64,000 nucleotides of DNA, taken from Selaginella moellendorffii (taxonomy: Eukaryota; Streptophyta; Lycopodiopsida; Selaginellales; Selaginellaceae). How positions within the stretch are numbered: position 1 is the stretch's first letter; each line of letters starts with the position of its first letter. Under the pieces are notes generated by a model. That model did not search any database, was not told the DNA's origin, and saw nothing but the letters and a program-made list of their open reading frames with translations. Below are positions 9,519 to 20,530 of this stretch, piece after piece. Location: the NCBI RefSeq assembly GCF_000143415.4, contig NW_003314338.1, positions 74,501 to 138,500 of the forward strand, in the 5' to 3' direction. The translations under genes were made by a program, and so were the position numbers.

Positions 9519-12500
9519 TCAGGGTTCTCTTGTAGATGGGCCGGGATCTGGAGGAACGTCAGGAGGAGGCATCGGTGGATCTGTAGACGGTATTAACTGC
9601 TCCTGATCCCTCTGTATGAAGCGTTTTAACCGCTGCACATGCACAATCTCTGGAGGATCAGCCTGCTGAACGTCATGCCGAACCTCATAAACTTGTGGTC
9701 CAACTTGCCGCAACACCCGATACGGTCCTTTCCACTGCGCAAGGAGCCCCTTAGATAAACCACGTACCGTAAGATGGGGAAAACGGACTAACACCAAATC
9801 ATCCACTTTGTACTCCGCTGGTGGACGATGATGGGAATTGTAGCGCCGTTGTTGTCCCACTTGTACGCGGCCTAAGTGTTCAGCAGACTCTGCTCGGACA
9901 AGTGGAAGAATGCTTGTCAAATATTGATCCCATGACCTAGCATCAGGAGCTCGTGGCAATCGCGAAGGTAAACCTAGCTCTGTTGGTAATATTGGATCAT
10001 GACCATATAGAAGTTTATATGGTGAAGCACCAACAGAACTCTGCACCCCTGTAACATAAGCATACCGAAGAGACGGCAAATAACCATCCCAATCCGAATG
10101 TTGAAAGTTCACATACTTCGCAATCATCCCTTTGAATGTCCGAACGAGCCGTTCCACCAGACCGTCTGATTGTGGATGATAAGCACTCGTAAAAGTGTGG
10201 CGTATCCCCAACCGAGATGTCAAAACATGAAATACCTCAGCCATAAATGCAGGACCATTATCCGAAAGAATCCGTTCTGGACAAGAATGCTGGAACACCA
10301 CTCGATTGAGGAGGAAGTATCCAACAGCAGTTGCAGAGGCACTAGCAAGAGCACCAACTTCCACCCAACGAGTCAAGTAGTCAGAAGCAATAATAACATA
10401 CTCATTGCCAGCAGTCGATCGCGGAAAAGGTCCCATAAGATCAAACGCCACCAACTCAAACGGACGAGAAACTGCAATTGACTCCAACCGTCCTTCCGCA
10501 GCACAAGGGGGAGTATTACGAGCTTGGCACCAAACGCAGCTACGCACATACCGGATAATATCACGTCGCATCTCTGGCCAATAGAAAGATCTGCGCAACT
10601 TCTCGGTGACACGACGGTGTCCCATATGCCCACCTAGAATAGGAGAATCATGGTAGGCATGGAGAAACCGCGGAATAAACACCGAAGGCACCACCAGCCG
10701 TAAATGAGCATCAGGATCCGTCCCCACAAAATAAAGAAGGCCATCTTCAAGGCGATATTGAGAATGTAAATGCCGAAAAGGCAAGTCATCAGCAAGTGAT
10801 GCAGGATTCTCAAACCCATCTCGAAGCCTTCGAATCCACGGCTCAATCTTTTGAGCCTCGCGAACCTCATCCAGAGAAGGTAGATCTTGCTCTACGCCCT
10901 GTGGACACTGAACGTCAAGGACAGCAACCGCCGACGGCACAGAATCCTCATCTAGAAAATCCACAGATGCTGGAAGAACAGGTTCATCAGAAACATGAGA
11001 AGTGAGTGGAGAAGGAAGAGGAGCTCGAGAAAGGGCATCAGCATCAGCCATAGAACTCCCTGGGCGATGAACAACATCGAAATCATATATCTGAAGAAAG
11101 ATGGAGGGGTCACTAACTTATTCGCGCAAGGTCCCTCCATTACTCGCGCGACTCCTCGTTTCCCGAATGCACCTCGGTATCCAAACCTTCCACCGCAGCA
11201 GCACCAACGGGACGTTGCTGACGCCAAGGTCTCCACCCAGGAAATGGAGGTCGCCAATCCGGAAAGCTGTTCCAACATCCGATAAGTATGACCAACTTCA
11301 TCACACGCCCAGCAACGAATGTCACGGCCACGACCACGTCCTCGCCCTTGTCCTTGGACTCGAGTAACAGCAGCATGGTCACCTTCAAGTAACGTCCGAG
11401 AACCATGTAGATAGGCATGAAGTTTCTCGAAACCCCAGACTGCTGCTAAACACTCCTTCTCCGTCGTGGAGTAGTTCATCTCCGCTGGTTGTAATGTACG
11501 GCTTATGTATGCAATGGGATGGCGCTGACCAGGCACACTTGAGCTCTCTTGCATCAACACACCTCCAAGACCAATGTCAGAAGCATCCACGCGCAAAATA
11601 AAAGGTCGAGTGTAGTTAGGATATGCCAAAACCGGAGGAGTCGTCAATAGCTCTTTGAGATTCACGAACGCCCGCTCACAATCGGGAGACCAGATGAAAG
11701 ATGACGTTGATGACTTCAGCAACGCTCGCAATGGTAAAGTGCGATCGGAAAGATGATCCACAAAACGACCGAGATACTGCACCTTACCCAAAAAGCGCTG
11801 CACATCATTCACACACTTCGGAGTAGGGAACTTTAGAACAGCCACAAGTTTGTCAGGATCAACTTGCAAACCCTCACGAGAAATACGGTACCCAAGATAA
11901 GTTGTGTCCTTGGACCCAAACACGCACTTCGACCGCTTCAGCTTTAAACCAACGTCGCGTAGCCGATCCAACACTTTACAAACATCACGAACATGCTCCT
12001 CCCACGTCCCCTCCGAGTGGATCAAGACATCATCAATGAAGTCAGCCGTCACCTCTGGCATATCGCAAAGAACCTCGTCCATCATTCGCTGAAAAGTTGC
12101 TGGAGCATTGTTCAAACCAAACGGCATCACCAAAAACTCGTACAAACCAAATGGTGTACGAAAAGCAGTCTTAGGAATATCGTCTTCAGCCATCGGTACT
12201 TGCCAATACCCAGAAGCAAGATCTAGCTTGGTGAACCAACGACTTCGCCCCAGACGATCCAAGAGATCAGCAGTGTGAGGAAGAGGGTACACGTCCGGGA
12301 TCGTCACTTCATTTAACGGACGATAGTCGATGCAGAAACGAATACTCCCATCAGGCTTCGTCACAAGATGAGGTTCACATGCCCAAGGACTCCGCGACTT
12401 CCGAATAACACCCTTCTCCAACATCTCCTTAACGTTTGCACGTAAAATCTTGATCTCCTTGGGTGACCGACGACGAACAGGAACCTTGATTGGACGAGCA

Positions 12501-13330
12501 TCCCCGGTTGGAATGGGATGACGTGTGGCAATCTTGGCCCCAGACGATAGGTCAAATTCAAAGAGATCAGAATACTCCTTCATGAGCTGATCAACAGCTG
12601 CAACACAAAGATCATCGGAGGGATCGGAAAAGGGAAGAGCAGAACAAGATGGAAACACAAGAGGAAATAATGGGGGAACAAAAGTAATGGAAGCAGAGGT
12701 AGAAGTAGAGGGACGAAGAGGTACAGAAGTGAGAGGAATGGATGAAACATAAGGAAGTATGAGACAAGGGGGAAAAGCCTCAAAGTCACACTTGGCATGA
12801 TTGTGCTGCAACCAATCCATACCAAGAATGAGGTCAAAAGCTTGACTCGGCACCACCCGCAACGACTGCAACTCAAGCTCGAGATCGCCCACACGCACAA
12901 CCAAGTCCGCCTCATCTCGTGCACATGCATGTGTACGGCCGTTGCCATAAAGAATGAAAACTGGATCCGCCGCACGACGCAAGTGTAGACGACAACGTGT
13001 GGCAACAGGTCGAGCAATAGAAGATAAACTCGAACCTGTATCAACCAACACGGAGAGAAGAATAGGAGACCTCTTGTTATAAAAACGAGCTTGGAAAGTA
13101 AACACTGGATGAACCGGTGCCGAGTGAACCCCTTGATGATACTCCCGAAAGAAAGATGGAGGGGTCACTAACTTATTCGCGCAAGGTCCCTCCATTACTC
13201 GCGCGACTCCTCGTTTCCCGAATGCACCTCGGTATCCAAACCTTCCACCGCAGCAGCACCAACGGGACGTTGCTGACGCCAAGGTCTCCACCCAGGAAAT
13301 GGAGGTCGCCAATCCGGAAAGCGCCGACAA
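9519..13330 (-). pseudogene. pol with an inserted gag/protease patch (family A, reversed)
   Basis: Protease to integrase C-terminus (GPYRVLRQVGPQ, ending GPSTREP), but interrupted. After LLEGDHAAVT the sequence jumps to gag zinc-knuckle and early protease sequence (11097-11364, about 268 bp) and then returns to pol at QIYDFDVVHRP. About 90 bp of RNase H linker are lost and the frame is broken. The entry point shares GCTGCTGTTACT-like sequence between gag and RNase H. The patch also carries a local change (TYRMLEQ in place of TYRRCRR), destroying the knuckle's last cysteine. Confidence 0.87.
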
Positions 13331-13455
13331 CGCCGATAAGTATGACCAACTTCATCACACGCCCAGCAACAAATGTCACGGCCACGACCACGTCCTCGCC
13401 CTTGTCCTTGGACTCGAGTAGCAGCAGCATCAACCTCCATGGGAACAGGACCATC
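13195..13455 (-). pseudogene. gag C-terminal piece upstream of the reversed pol
   Basis: Encodes the zinc-knuckle end of gag (MEVDAAATRVQGQG... CWACDEVGHTYRRC) and overlaps the start of the reversed pol. It is cut at 13455, where a head-to-head switch to plus-strand gag occurs; the shared bases are ACT. The capsid part and 5' LTR of this minus-strand copy are absent. Confidence 0.85.
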
Positions 13456-13749
13456 ACTTGTGCATGCACTTGCTCCTGCCGCTCTTGACGATGCTCTTCG
13501 CTTGGCACAACGTTATGAGACGTCGCCTCTTCCACTTCTTGCTACACGTCCTTCAACTCCACTTCCTATGAGTGATGGTCCTGTTCCCATGGAGGTTGAT
13601 GCTGCTGCTACTCGAGTCCAAGGGCGAGGACGTGGTCGTGGCCGTGACATTCGTTGCTGACGCCAAGGTCTCCACCCAGGAAATGGAGGTCGCCAATCCG
13701 GAAAGCGCCGACAACGCCGATAAGTATGACCAACTTCATCACACGCCCA
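13456..13749. pseudogene. Micro-mosaic: plus gag piece then minus gag piece
   Basis: 13456-13657 is plus-strand gag from the second half of the capsid region to CGTTGCTG, with a 6-nt deletion in the GQG repeat. 13658-13749 is the opposite strand of the zinc-knuckle region. CGTTGCTG occurs at both parental sites, an 8-base microhomology. At 13749 the sequence switches again to the leader end TTTTCATGG, in front of a complete gag. Confidence 0.85.
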
Positions 13750-13754
13750 TTTTC

Positions 13755-14687
13755 ATGGCCGATCCGCAATCTCCTCCTTTGACTCTAGAGCAGCAGTTGG
13801 TTCAATTGCTTGATGCTATGCGCCTGCAATTGAACAACCAAACTCAGTTGATGGCGGCATTCACGGCACATGGTACAACTCCTCCTGCTTTTGGTGCCAA
13901 TCCTCGCGTTCGGCCGGAGTTCTTTTGTGGGAATCCTAGGGATGATGTGTACCATTGGTTCGATCACTTCACGGTGATTGCCACATATCATTCTTGGGAT
14001 GATGCTCGGCGTTTGCGTGAGTTCCCCACATGTCTTCAAGGGACGGCATTGCAGTGGTACAATGGATTGAGCGCAGCTACTCGTGGCGATTGGAGTGTTC
14101 TTCCGGACGTCTTCAAACGCGCCTTCGGACACGCCGACGATTGTGATGATGCCTTCCAACAATTGCATCGTCTTCGCCAAGGGCCATCTGAGTCGGTGAT
14201 GCAATTTGGCGTTCGTTTCCGAAGTCTTTTGCTTCGTGCGGAACCAAATATGTCGGAGCGGATCAAGCTAGGAATGCTGTGGCCAGCACTTCGTCAAGAT
14301 CTTGTCGGACTTGTGCATGCACTTGCTCCTGCCACTCTTGACGATGCTCTTCGCTTGGCACAACGTTATGAGACGTCGCCTCTTCCACTTCTTGCTACAC
14401 GTCCTTCAGCTCCACTTCCTATGAGTGATGGTCCTGTTCCCATGGAGGTTGATGCTGCTGCTACTCGAGTCCAAGGACAAGGGCGAGGACGTGGTCGTGG
14501 CCGTGACATTCGTTGCTGGGCGTGTGATGAAGTTGGTCATACTTATCGGCGTTGTCGGCGCTTTCCGGATTGGCGACCTCCATTTCCTGGGTGGAGACCT
14601 TGGTGTCAGCAACGTCCCGTTGGTGCTGCTGCGGTGGAAGGTTTGGATACCGAGGTGCATTCGGGAAACGAGGAGTCGCGCGAGTAA
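13755..14687 (+). CDS. gag: Gag polyprotein (family A), intact frame
   Basis: Same 310-residue product as the copy at 6811, with small differences (FFCGNPRDDV for FFRGNPGDDV; RPWCQQRP for RPWRQQRP). Starts MADPQSPPLTLEQQ. The upstream open frame from 13572 is mosaic junk fused by chance, so I place the start at this ATG. The zinc knuckle is intact. It overlaps pol by 136 nt, pol in the -1 frame. Confidence 0.88.
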   Translation: MADPQSPPLTLEQQLVQLLDAMRLQLNNQTQLMAAFTAHGTTPPAFGANPRVRPEFFCGNPRDDVYHWFDHFTVIATYHSWDDARRLREFPTCLQGTALQWYNGLSAATRGDWSVLPDVFKRAFGHADDCDDAFQQLHRLRQGPSESVMQFGVRFRSLLLRAEPNMSERIKLGMLWPALRQDLVGLVHALAPATLDDALRLAQRYETSPLPLLATRPSAPLPMSDGPVPMEVDAAATRVQGQGRGRGRGRDIRCWACDEVGHTYRRCRRFPDWRPPFPGWRPWCQQRPVGAAAVEGLDTEVHSGNEESRE

Positions 14688-17600
14688 TGGAGGGACCTTG
14701 CGCGAATAAGTTAGTGACCCCTCCATCTTTCTTTCGGGAGTATCATCAAGGGGTTCACTCGGCACCGGTTCATCCAGTGTTTACTTTCCAAGCTCGTTTT
14801 TATAACAAGAGGTCTCCTATTCTTCTCTCCGTGTTGGTTGATACAGGTTCGAGTTTATCTTCTATTGCTCGACCTGTTGCCACACGTTGTCGTCTACACT
14901 TGCGTCGTGCGGCGGATCCAGTTTTCATTCTTTATGGCAACGGCCGTACACATGCATGTGCACGAGATGAGGCGGACTTGGTTGTGCGTGTGGGCGATCT
15001 CGAGCTTGAGTTGCAGTCGTTGCGGGTGGTGCCGAGTCAAGCTTTTGACCTCATTCTTGGTATGGATTGGTTGCAGCACAATCATGCCAAGTGTGACTTT
15101 GAGGCTTTTCCCCCTTGTCTCATACTTCCTTATGTTTCATCCATTCCTCTCACTTCTGTACCTCTTCGTCCCTCTACTTCTACCTCTGCTTCCATTACTT
15201 TTGTTCCCCCATTATTTCCTCTTGTGTTTCCATCTTGTTCTGCTCTTCCCTTTTCCGATCCCTCTGATGATCTTTGTGTTGCAGCTGTTGATCAGCTCAT
15301 GAAGGAGTATTCTGATCTCTTTGAATTTGACCTATCGTCTGGGGCCAAGATTGCCACACGTCATCCCATTCCAACCGGGGATGCTCGTCCAATCAAGGTT
15401 CCTGTTCGTCGTCGGTCACCCAAGGAGATCAAGATTTTACGTGCAAACGTTAAGGAGATGTTGGAGAAGGGTGTTATTCGGAAGTCGCGGAGTCCTTGGG
15501 CATGTGAACCTCATCTTGTGACGAAGCCTGATGGGAGTATTCGTTTCTGCATCGACTATCGTCCGTTAAATGAAGTGACGATCCCGGACGTGTACCCTCT
15601 TCCTCACACTGCTGATCTCTTGGATCGTCTGGGGCGAAGTCGTTGGTTCACCAAGCTAGATCTTGCTTCTGGGTATTGGCAAGTACCGATGGCTGAAGAC
15701 GATATTCCTAAGACTGTTTTTCGTACACCATTTGGTTTGTACGAGTTTTTGGTGATGCCGTTTGGTTTGAACAATGCTCCAGCAACTTTTCAGCGAATGA
15801 TGGACGAGGTTCTTTGCGATATGCCAGAGGTGACGGCTGACTTCATTGATGATGTCTTGATCCACTCGGAGGGGACGTGGGAGGAGCATGTTCGTGATGT
15901 TTGTAAAGTGTTGGATCGGCTACGCGACGTTGGTTTAAAGCTGAAGCGGTCGAAGTGCGTGTTTGGGTCCAAGGACACAACTTATCTTGGGTACCGTATT
16001 TCTCGTGAGGGTTTGCAAGTTGATCCTGACAAACTTGTGGCTGTTCTAAAGTTCCCTACTCCGAAGTGTGTGAATGATGTGCAGCGCTTTTTGGGTAAGG
16101 TGCAGTATCTCGGTCGTTTTGTGGATCATCTTTCCGATCGCACTTTACCATTGCGAGCGTTGCTGAAGTCATCAACGTCATCTTTCATCTGGTCTCCCGA
16201 TTGTGAGCGGGCGTTCGTGAATCTCAAAGAGCTATTGACGACTCCTCCGGTTTTGGCATATCCTGACTACACTCGACCTTTTATTTTGTGCGTGGATGCT
16301 TCTGACATTGGTCTTGGAGGTGTGTTGATGCAAGAGAGCTCAAGTGTGCCTGGTCAGCGCCATCCCATTGCATACATAAGCCGTACATTACAACCAGCGG
16401 AGATGAACTACTCCACGACGGAGAAGGAGTGTTTAGCAGCAGTCTGGGGTTTCGAGAAACTTCATGCCTATCTACATGGTTCTCGGACGTTACTTGAAGG
16501 TGACCATGCTGCTGTTACTTCATTATTGAAGCGGAAGAACCTGGTTGGTCGTACGGCTCGATGGGCTTTGAAGCTTCAGATATATGATTTCGATGTTGTT
16601 CATCGCCCAGGGAGTTCTATGGCTGATGCTGATGCCCTTTCTCGAGCTCCTCTTCCTTCTCCACTCACTTCTCATGTTTCTGATGAACCTGTTGTTCCAG
16701 CATCTGTGGATTTTCTAGATGAGGATTCTGTGCCGTCGGCGGTTGCTGTCCTTGACGTTCAGTGTCCACAGGGCGTAGAGCAAGATCTACCTTCTCTGGA
16801 TGAGGTTCGCGAGGCTCAAAAGATTGAGCCGTGGATTCGAAGGCTTCGAGATGGGTTTGAGAATCCTGCATCACTTGCTGATGACTTGCCTTTTCGGCAT
16901 TTACATTCTCAATATCGCCTTGAAGATGGCCTTCTTTATTTTGTGGGGACGGATCCTGATGCTCATTTATGGCTGGTGGTGCCTTCGGTGTTTATTCCGC
17001 GGTTTCTCCATGCCTACCATGATTCTCCTATTCTAGGTGGGCATATGGGACACCGTCGTGTCACCGAGAAGTTGCGCAGATCTTTCTATTGGCCAGAGAT
17101 GCGACGTGATATTATCCGGTATGTGCGTAGCTGCGTTTGGTGCCAAGCTCGTAATACTCCCCCTTGTGCTGCGGAAGGACGGTTGGAGTCAATTGCAGTT
17201 TCTCGTCCGTTTGAGTTGGTGGCGTTTGATCTTATGGGACCTTTTCCGCGATCGACTGCTGGCAATGAGTATGTTATTATTGCTTCTGACTACTTGACTC
17301 GTTGGGTGGAAGTTGGTGCTCTTGCTAGTGCCTCTGCAACTGCTGTTGGATACTTCCTCCTCAATCGAGTGGTGTTCCAGCATTCTTGTCCAGAACGGAT
17401 TCTTTCGGATAATGGTCCTGCATTTATGGCTGAGGTATTTCATGTTTTGACATCTCGGTTGGGGATACGCCACACTTTTACGAGTGCTTATCATCCACAA
17501 TCAGACGGTCTGGTGGAACGGCTCGTTCGGACATTCAAAGGGATGATTGCGAAGTATGTGAACTTTCAACATTCGGATTGGGATGGTTATTTGCCGTCTC

Positions 17601-18151
17601 TTCGGTATGCTTATGTTACAGGGGTGCAGAGTTCTGTTGGTGCTTCACCATATAAACTTCTATATGGTCATGATCCAATATTACCAACAGAGCTAGGTTT
17701 ACCTTCGCGATTGCCACGAGCTCCTGATGCTAGGTCATGGGATCAATATTTGACAAGCATTCTTCCACTTGTCCGAGCAGAGTCTGCTGAACACTTAGGC
17801 CGCGTACAAGTGGGACAACAACGGCGCTACAATTCCCATCATCGTCCACCAGCGGAGTACAAAGTGGATGATTTGGTGTTAGTCCGTTTTCCCCATCTTA
17901 CGGTACGTGGTTTATCTAAGGGGCTCCTTGCGCAGTGGAAAGGACCGTATCGGGTGTTGCGGCAAGTTGGACCACAAGTTTATGAGGTTCGGCATGACGT
18001 TCAGCAGGCTGATCCTCCAGAGATTGTGCATGTGCAGCAGTTAAAACGCTTCATACAGAGGGATCAGGAGCAGTTAATACCGTCTACAGATCCACCGATG
18101 CCTCCTCCTGACGTTCCTCCAGATCCCGGCCCATCTACAAGAGAACCTTGA
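14552..18151 (+). CDS. pol: Pol polyprotein (family A), full length
   Basis: 1199 codons without a stop; the frame opens without ATG inside gag, so expression would need a -1 frameshift. Order: aspartic protease (DTGSS, about residue 98), RT (FTKLDLASGYWQVPM, PFGLNNAPATF, FIDD), RNase H (CVDASDIGLGG, EKECLAAVW, GDHAAV), integrase HHCC finger (H...GHMGH...CVWCQ), DDE core (AFDLMGPFP, ILSDNGPAF, GLVERL) and a GPY/F-like C-terminus (WKGPYRVLRQVGPQVYEV). No chromodomain follows, so this is not a typical plant chromovirus. RT reads PKTVFRTPF where other copies have PKTAFRTPF. It could encode an active enzyme, but it lacks an adjacent 5' LTR. Confidence 0.92.
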   Translation: MSALSGLATSISWVETLVSATSRWCCCGGRFGYRGAFGKRGVARVMEGPCANKLVTPPSFFREYHQGVHSAPVHPVFTFQARFYNKRSPILLSVLVDTGSSLSSIARPVATRCRLHLRRAADPVFILYGNGRTHACARDEADLVVRVGDLELELQSLRVVPSQAFDLILGMDWLQHNHAKCDFEAFPPCLILPYVSSIPLTSVPLRPSTSTSASITFVPPLFPLVFPSCSALPFSDPSDDLCVAAVDQLMKEYSDLFEFDLSSGAKIATRHPIPTGDARPIKVPVRRRSPKEIKILRANVKEMLEKGVIRKSRSPWACEPHLVTKPDGSIRFCIDYRPLNEVTIPDVYPLPHTADLLDRLGRSRWFTKLDLASGYWQVPMAEDDIPKTVFRTPFGLYEFLVMPFGLNNAPATFQRMMDEVLCDMPEVTADFIDDVLIHSEGTWEEHVRDVCKVLDRLRDVGLKLKRSKCVFGSKDTTYLGYRISREGLQVDPDKLVAVLKFPTPKCVNDVQRFLGKVQYLGRFVDHLSDRTLPLRALLKSSTSSFIWSPDCERAFVNLKELLTTPPVLAYPDYTRPFILCVDASDIGLGGVLMQESSSVPGQRHPIAYISRTLQPAEMNYSTTEKECLAAVWGFEKLHAYLHGSRTLLEGDHAAVTSLLKRKNLVGRTARWALKLQIYDFDVVHRPGSSMADADALSRAPLPSPLTSHVSDEPVVPASVDFLDEDSVPSAVAVLDVQCPQGVEQDLPSLDEVREAQKIEPWIRRLRDGFENPASLADDLPFRHLHSQYRLEDGLLYFVGTDPDAHLWLVVPSVFIPRFLHAYHDSPILGGHMGHRRVTEKLRRSFYWPEMRRDIIRYVRSCVWCQARNTPPCAAEGRLESIAVSRPFELVAFDLMGPFPRSTAGNEYVIIASDYLTRWVEVGALASASATAVGYFLLNRVVFQHSCPERILSDNGPAFMAEVFHVLTSRLGIRHTFTSAYHPQSDGLVERLVRTFKGMIAKYVNFQHSDWDGYLPSLRYAYVTGVQSSVGASPYKLLYGHDPILPTELGLPSRLPRAPDARSWDQYLTSILPLVRAESAEHLGRVQVGQQRRYNSHHRPPAEYKVDDLVLVRFPHLTVRGLSKGLLAQWKGPYRVLRQVGPQVYEVRHDVQQADPPEIVHVQQLKRFIQRDQEQLIPSTDPPMPPPDVPPDPGPSTREP

Positions 18152-18168
18152 CGGCCTTCCATGATTCC

Positions 18169-18183
18169 GAGAGGAGGGGATGA
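18169..18183 (+). promoter_or_regulatory. Polypurine tract of family A
   Basis: GAGAGGAGGGGATGA directly before the LTR start TGTGAGG; this purine run primes plus-strand DNA synthesis. The same tract precedes the LTR at 20229 and, reversed, follows the one at 9486. Confidence 0.85.
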
Positions 18184-18357
18184 TGTGAGGGCCAAGTGTA
18201 CGGCTACGATGCCGTATACTAATATTAGCATAGTGGATTTTGGTAGCCGTCGGATTGGTTTCAATCCGGACCACTCACTCCTGTATATAAGCTAGGGTTT
18301 TTGGGTTAATTGATATGCACATTTCTGTATTCCCTTTCCATATTCCATGCACTCACA
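18184..18357 (+). repeat. Family A LTR (3' LTR of the full pol copy)
   Basis: 174 bp, TGTGAG...CTCACA, identical by eye to the LTR at 1571. Instead of leader or flanking DNA it is followed at once by pol sequence (TTTGGAGGTGTG), joined at bases resembling both the leader start (TTGG) and pol. Confidence 0.9.
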
Positions 18358-20196
18358 TTTGGAGGTGTGTTGATGCAAGAGAGCTCAAGTGTGCCTGGTC
18401 AGCGCCATCCCATTGCATACATAAGCCGTACATTACAACCAGCGGAGATGAACTACTCCACGACGGAGAAGGAGTGTTTAGCAGCAGTCTGGGGTTTCGA
18501 GAAACTTCATGCCTATCTACATGGTTCTCGGACGTTACTTGAAGGTGACCATGCTGCTGTTACTTCATTATTGAAGCGGAAGAACCTGGTTGGTCGTACG
18601 GCTCGATGGGCTTTGAAGCTTCAGATATATGATTTCGATGTTGTTCATCGCCCAGGGAGTTCTATGGCTGATGCTGATGCCCTTTCTCGAGCTCCTCTTC
18701 CTTCTCCACTCACTTCTCATGTTTCTGATGAACCTGTTGTTCCAGCATCTGTGGATTTTCTAGATGAGGATTCTGTGCCGTCGGCGATTGCTGTCCTTGA
18801 CGTTCAGTGTCCACAGGGCGTAGAGCAAGATCTACCTTCTCTGGATGAGGTTCGCGAGGCTCAAAAGATTGAGCCATGGATTCAAAGGCTTCGAGATGGG
18901 TTCTAGAATCCTGCATCACTTGCTGATGACTTGCCTTTTCGGCATTTACATTCTCAATATCGCCTTGAAGATGGCCTTCTTTATTTTGTGGGGACGGATC
19001 CTGATGCTCATTTACGGCTGGTGGTGCCTTCGGTGTTTATTCCGCGGTTTCTCCATGCCTACCATGATTCTCCTATTCTAGGTGGGCATATGGGACACCG
19101 TCGTGTCACCGAGAAGTTGCGCAGATCTTTCTATTGGCCAGAGATGCGACGTGATATTATCCGGTATGTGCGTAGCTGCGTTTGGTGCCAAGCTCGTAAT
19201 ACTCCCCCTTGTGCTGCGGAAGGACGGTTGGAGTCAATTGCAGTTTCTCGTCCGTTTGAGTTGGTGGCGTTTGATCTTATGGGACCTTTTCCGCGATCGA
19301 CTGCTGGCAATGAGTATGTTATTATTGCTTCTGACTACTTGACTCGTTGGGTGGAAGTTGGTGCTCTTGTTAGTGCCTCTGCAACTGCTGTTGGATACTT
19401 CCTCCTCAATCGAGTGGTGTTCCAGCATTCTTGTCCAGAACGGATTCTTTCGGATAATGGTCCTGCATTTATGGCTGAGGTATTTCATGTTTTGACATCT
19501 CGGTTGGGGATACGCCACACTTTTACGAGTGCTTATCATCCACAATCAGACGGTCTGGTGGAACGGCTCGTTCGGACATTCAAAGGGATGATTGCGAAGT
19601 ATGTGAACTTTCAACATTCGGATTGGGATGGTTATTTGCCGTCTCTTCGGTATGCTTATGTCACAGGGGTGCAGAGTTCTGTTGGTGCTTCACCATATAA
19701 ACTTCTATATGGTCATGATCCAATATTACCAATAGAGCTGGGTTTACCTTCGCGATTGCCACGAGCTCCTGATGCTAGGTCATGGGATCAATATTTGACA
19801 AGCATTCTTCCACTTGTCCGAGCAGAGTCTGCTGAACACTTAGGCCGCATACAAGTGGGACAACAACGGCGCTACAATTCCCATCATCGTCCACCAGCGG
19901 AGTACAAAGTGGATGATTTGGTGTTAGTCCGTTTTCCCCATCTTACGGTACGTGGTTTATCTAAGGGGCTCCTTGCGCAGTGGAAAGGACCGTATCGGGT
20001 GTTGCGGCAAGTTGGACCACAAGCTTATGAGGTTCGGCATGACGTTCAGCAGGCTGATCCTCCAGAGATTGTGCATGTGCAGCGGTTAAAACGCTTCATA
20101 CAGAGGGATCAGGAGCAGTTAATACCGTCTACAGATCCACCGATGCCTCCTCCTGACGTTCCTCCAGATCCCGGCCCATCTACAAGAGAACCCTGA
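18358..20196 (+). pseudogene. pol piece, RNase H to integrase end (family A)
   Basis: Runs from GGVLMQESSSVPGQRHP through integrase to GPSTREP, with an in-frame TAG at 18904-18906 (GFENP changed to GF-stop). Other differences from the full copy: WIQRLRD, LVSASAT, ILPIELG. It lacks gag, protease and RT. A polypurine tract follows at about 20214-20228. Confidence 0.88.
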
Positions 20197-20228
20197 CGGC
20201 CTTCCATGATTCCGAGAGGAGGGGATGA

Positions 20229-20402
20229 TGTGAGGGCCAAGTGTACGGCTACGATGCCGTATACTAATATTAGCATAGTGGATTTTGGTAGCCGTCGGAT
20301 TGGTTTCAATCCGGACCACTCACTCCTGTATATAAGCTAGGGTTTTTGGGTTAATTGATATGCACATTTCTGTATTCCCTTTCCATATTCCATGCACTCA
20401 CA
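20229..20402 (+). repeat. Family A LTR (right end of block)
   Basis: 174 bp, TGTGAG...CTCACA. It is followed by AGGT, which also precedes the LTR at 1571, giving a 4-bp target duplication around the whole block. Confidence 0.9.
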
Positions 20403-20530
20403 AGGTGAAATCAATTTGACAATTATTAAAATTCCATTATACTAATATTAGTATATAGTATTGTAATCATACACTTTTATCCCCTTTTCTTGGAATGATA
20501 GAAAATAGTCAAAGTTATTTGGACCTCACA
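20403..20530 (-). repeat. Right piece of the old split family A LTR
   Basis: Continues the LTR interrupted at 1570: AGGTGAAATCAATTTG..., TACTAATATTAGTATA, ending ACCTCACA before TCATCCCC. It holds an extra duplicated stretch of the neighbouring polypurine region (about 20480-20525). Many C-to-T/G-to-A type differences from the young LTR show its age. Confidence 0.75.

Larger units (their letters stand above)
1571..20402. mobile_element. 18.8-kb mosaic block of young family A Ty3/gypsy retrotransposon pieces
   Basis: The block starts and ends with the same 174-bp LTR and is bordered by AGGT on both sides (1567-1570 and 20403-20406), like one insertion unit. Inside, in order: LTR, leader and truncated gag (+); LTR tail, leader and 37 T; gag-pol (-); RNase H piece (+); leader, gag and truncated pol (+); LTR (-); pol with a gag patch (-); gag piece (+); gag piece (-); gag and full pol (+); LTR; pol piece (+); LTR. 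The copies are almost identical, so the rearrangements are recent. Several junctions show shared short sequence, which suggests template switching during reverse transcription. A mis-assembly of tandem copies cannot be excluded from sequence alone. Confidence 0.85.

Noticed and set aside
13572-13754. N-terminal extension of the gag frame
   Set aside because: It is formed by chance fusion of plus and minus gag pieces; the true gag starts at the ATG at 13755.
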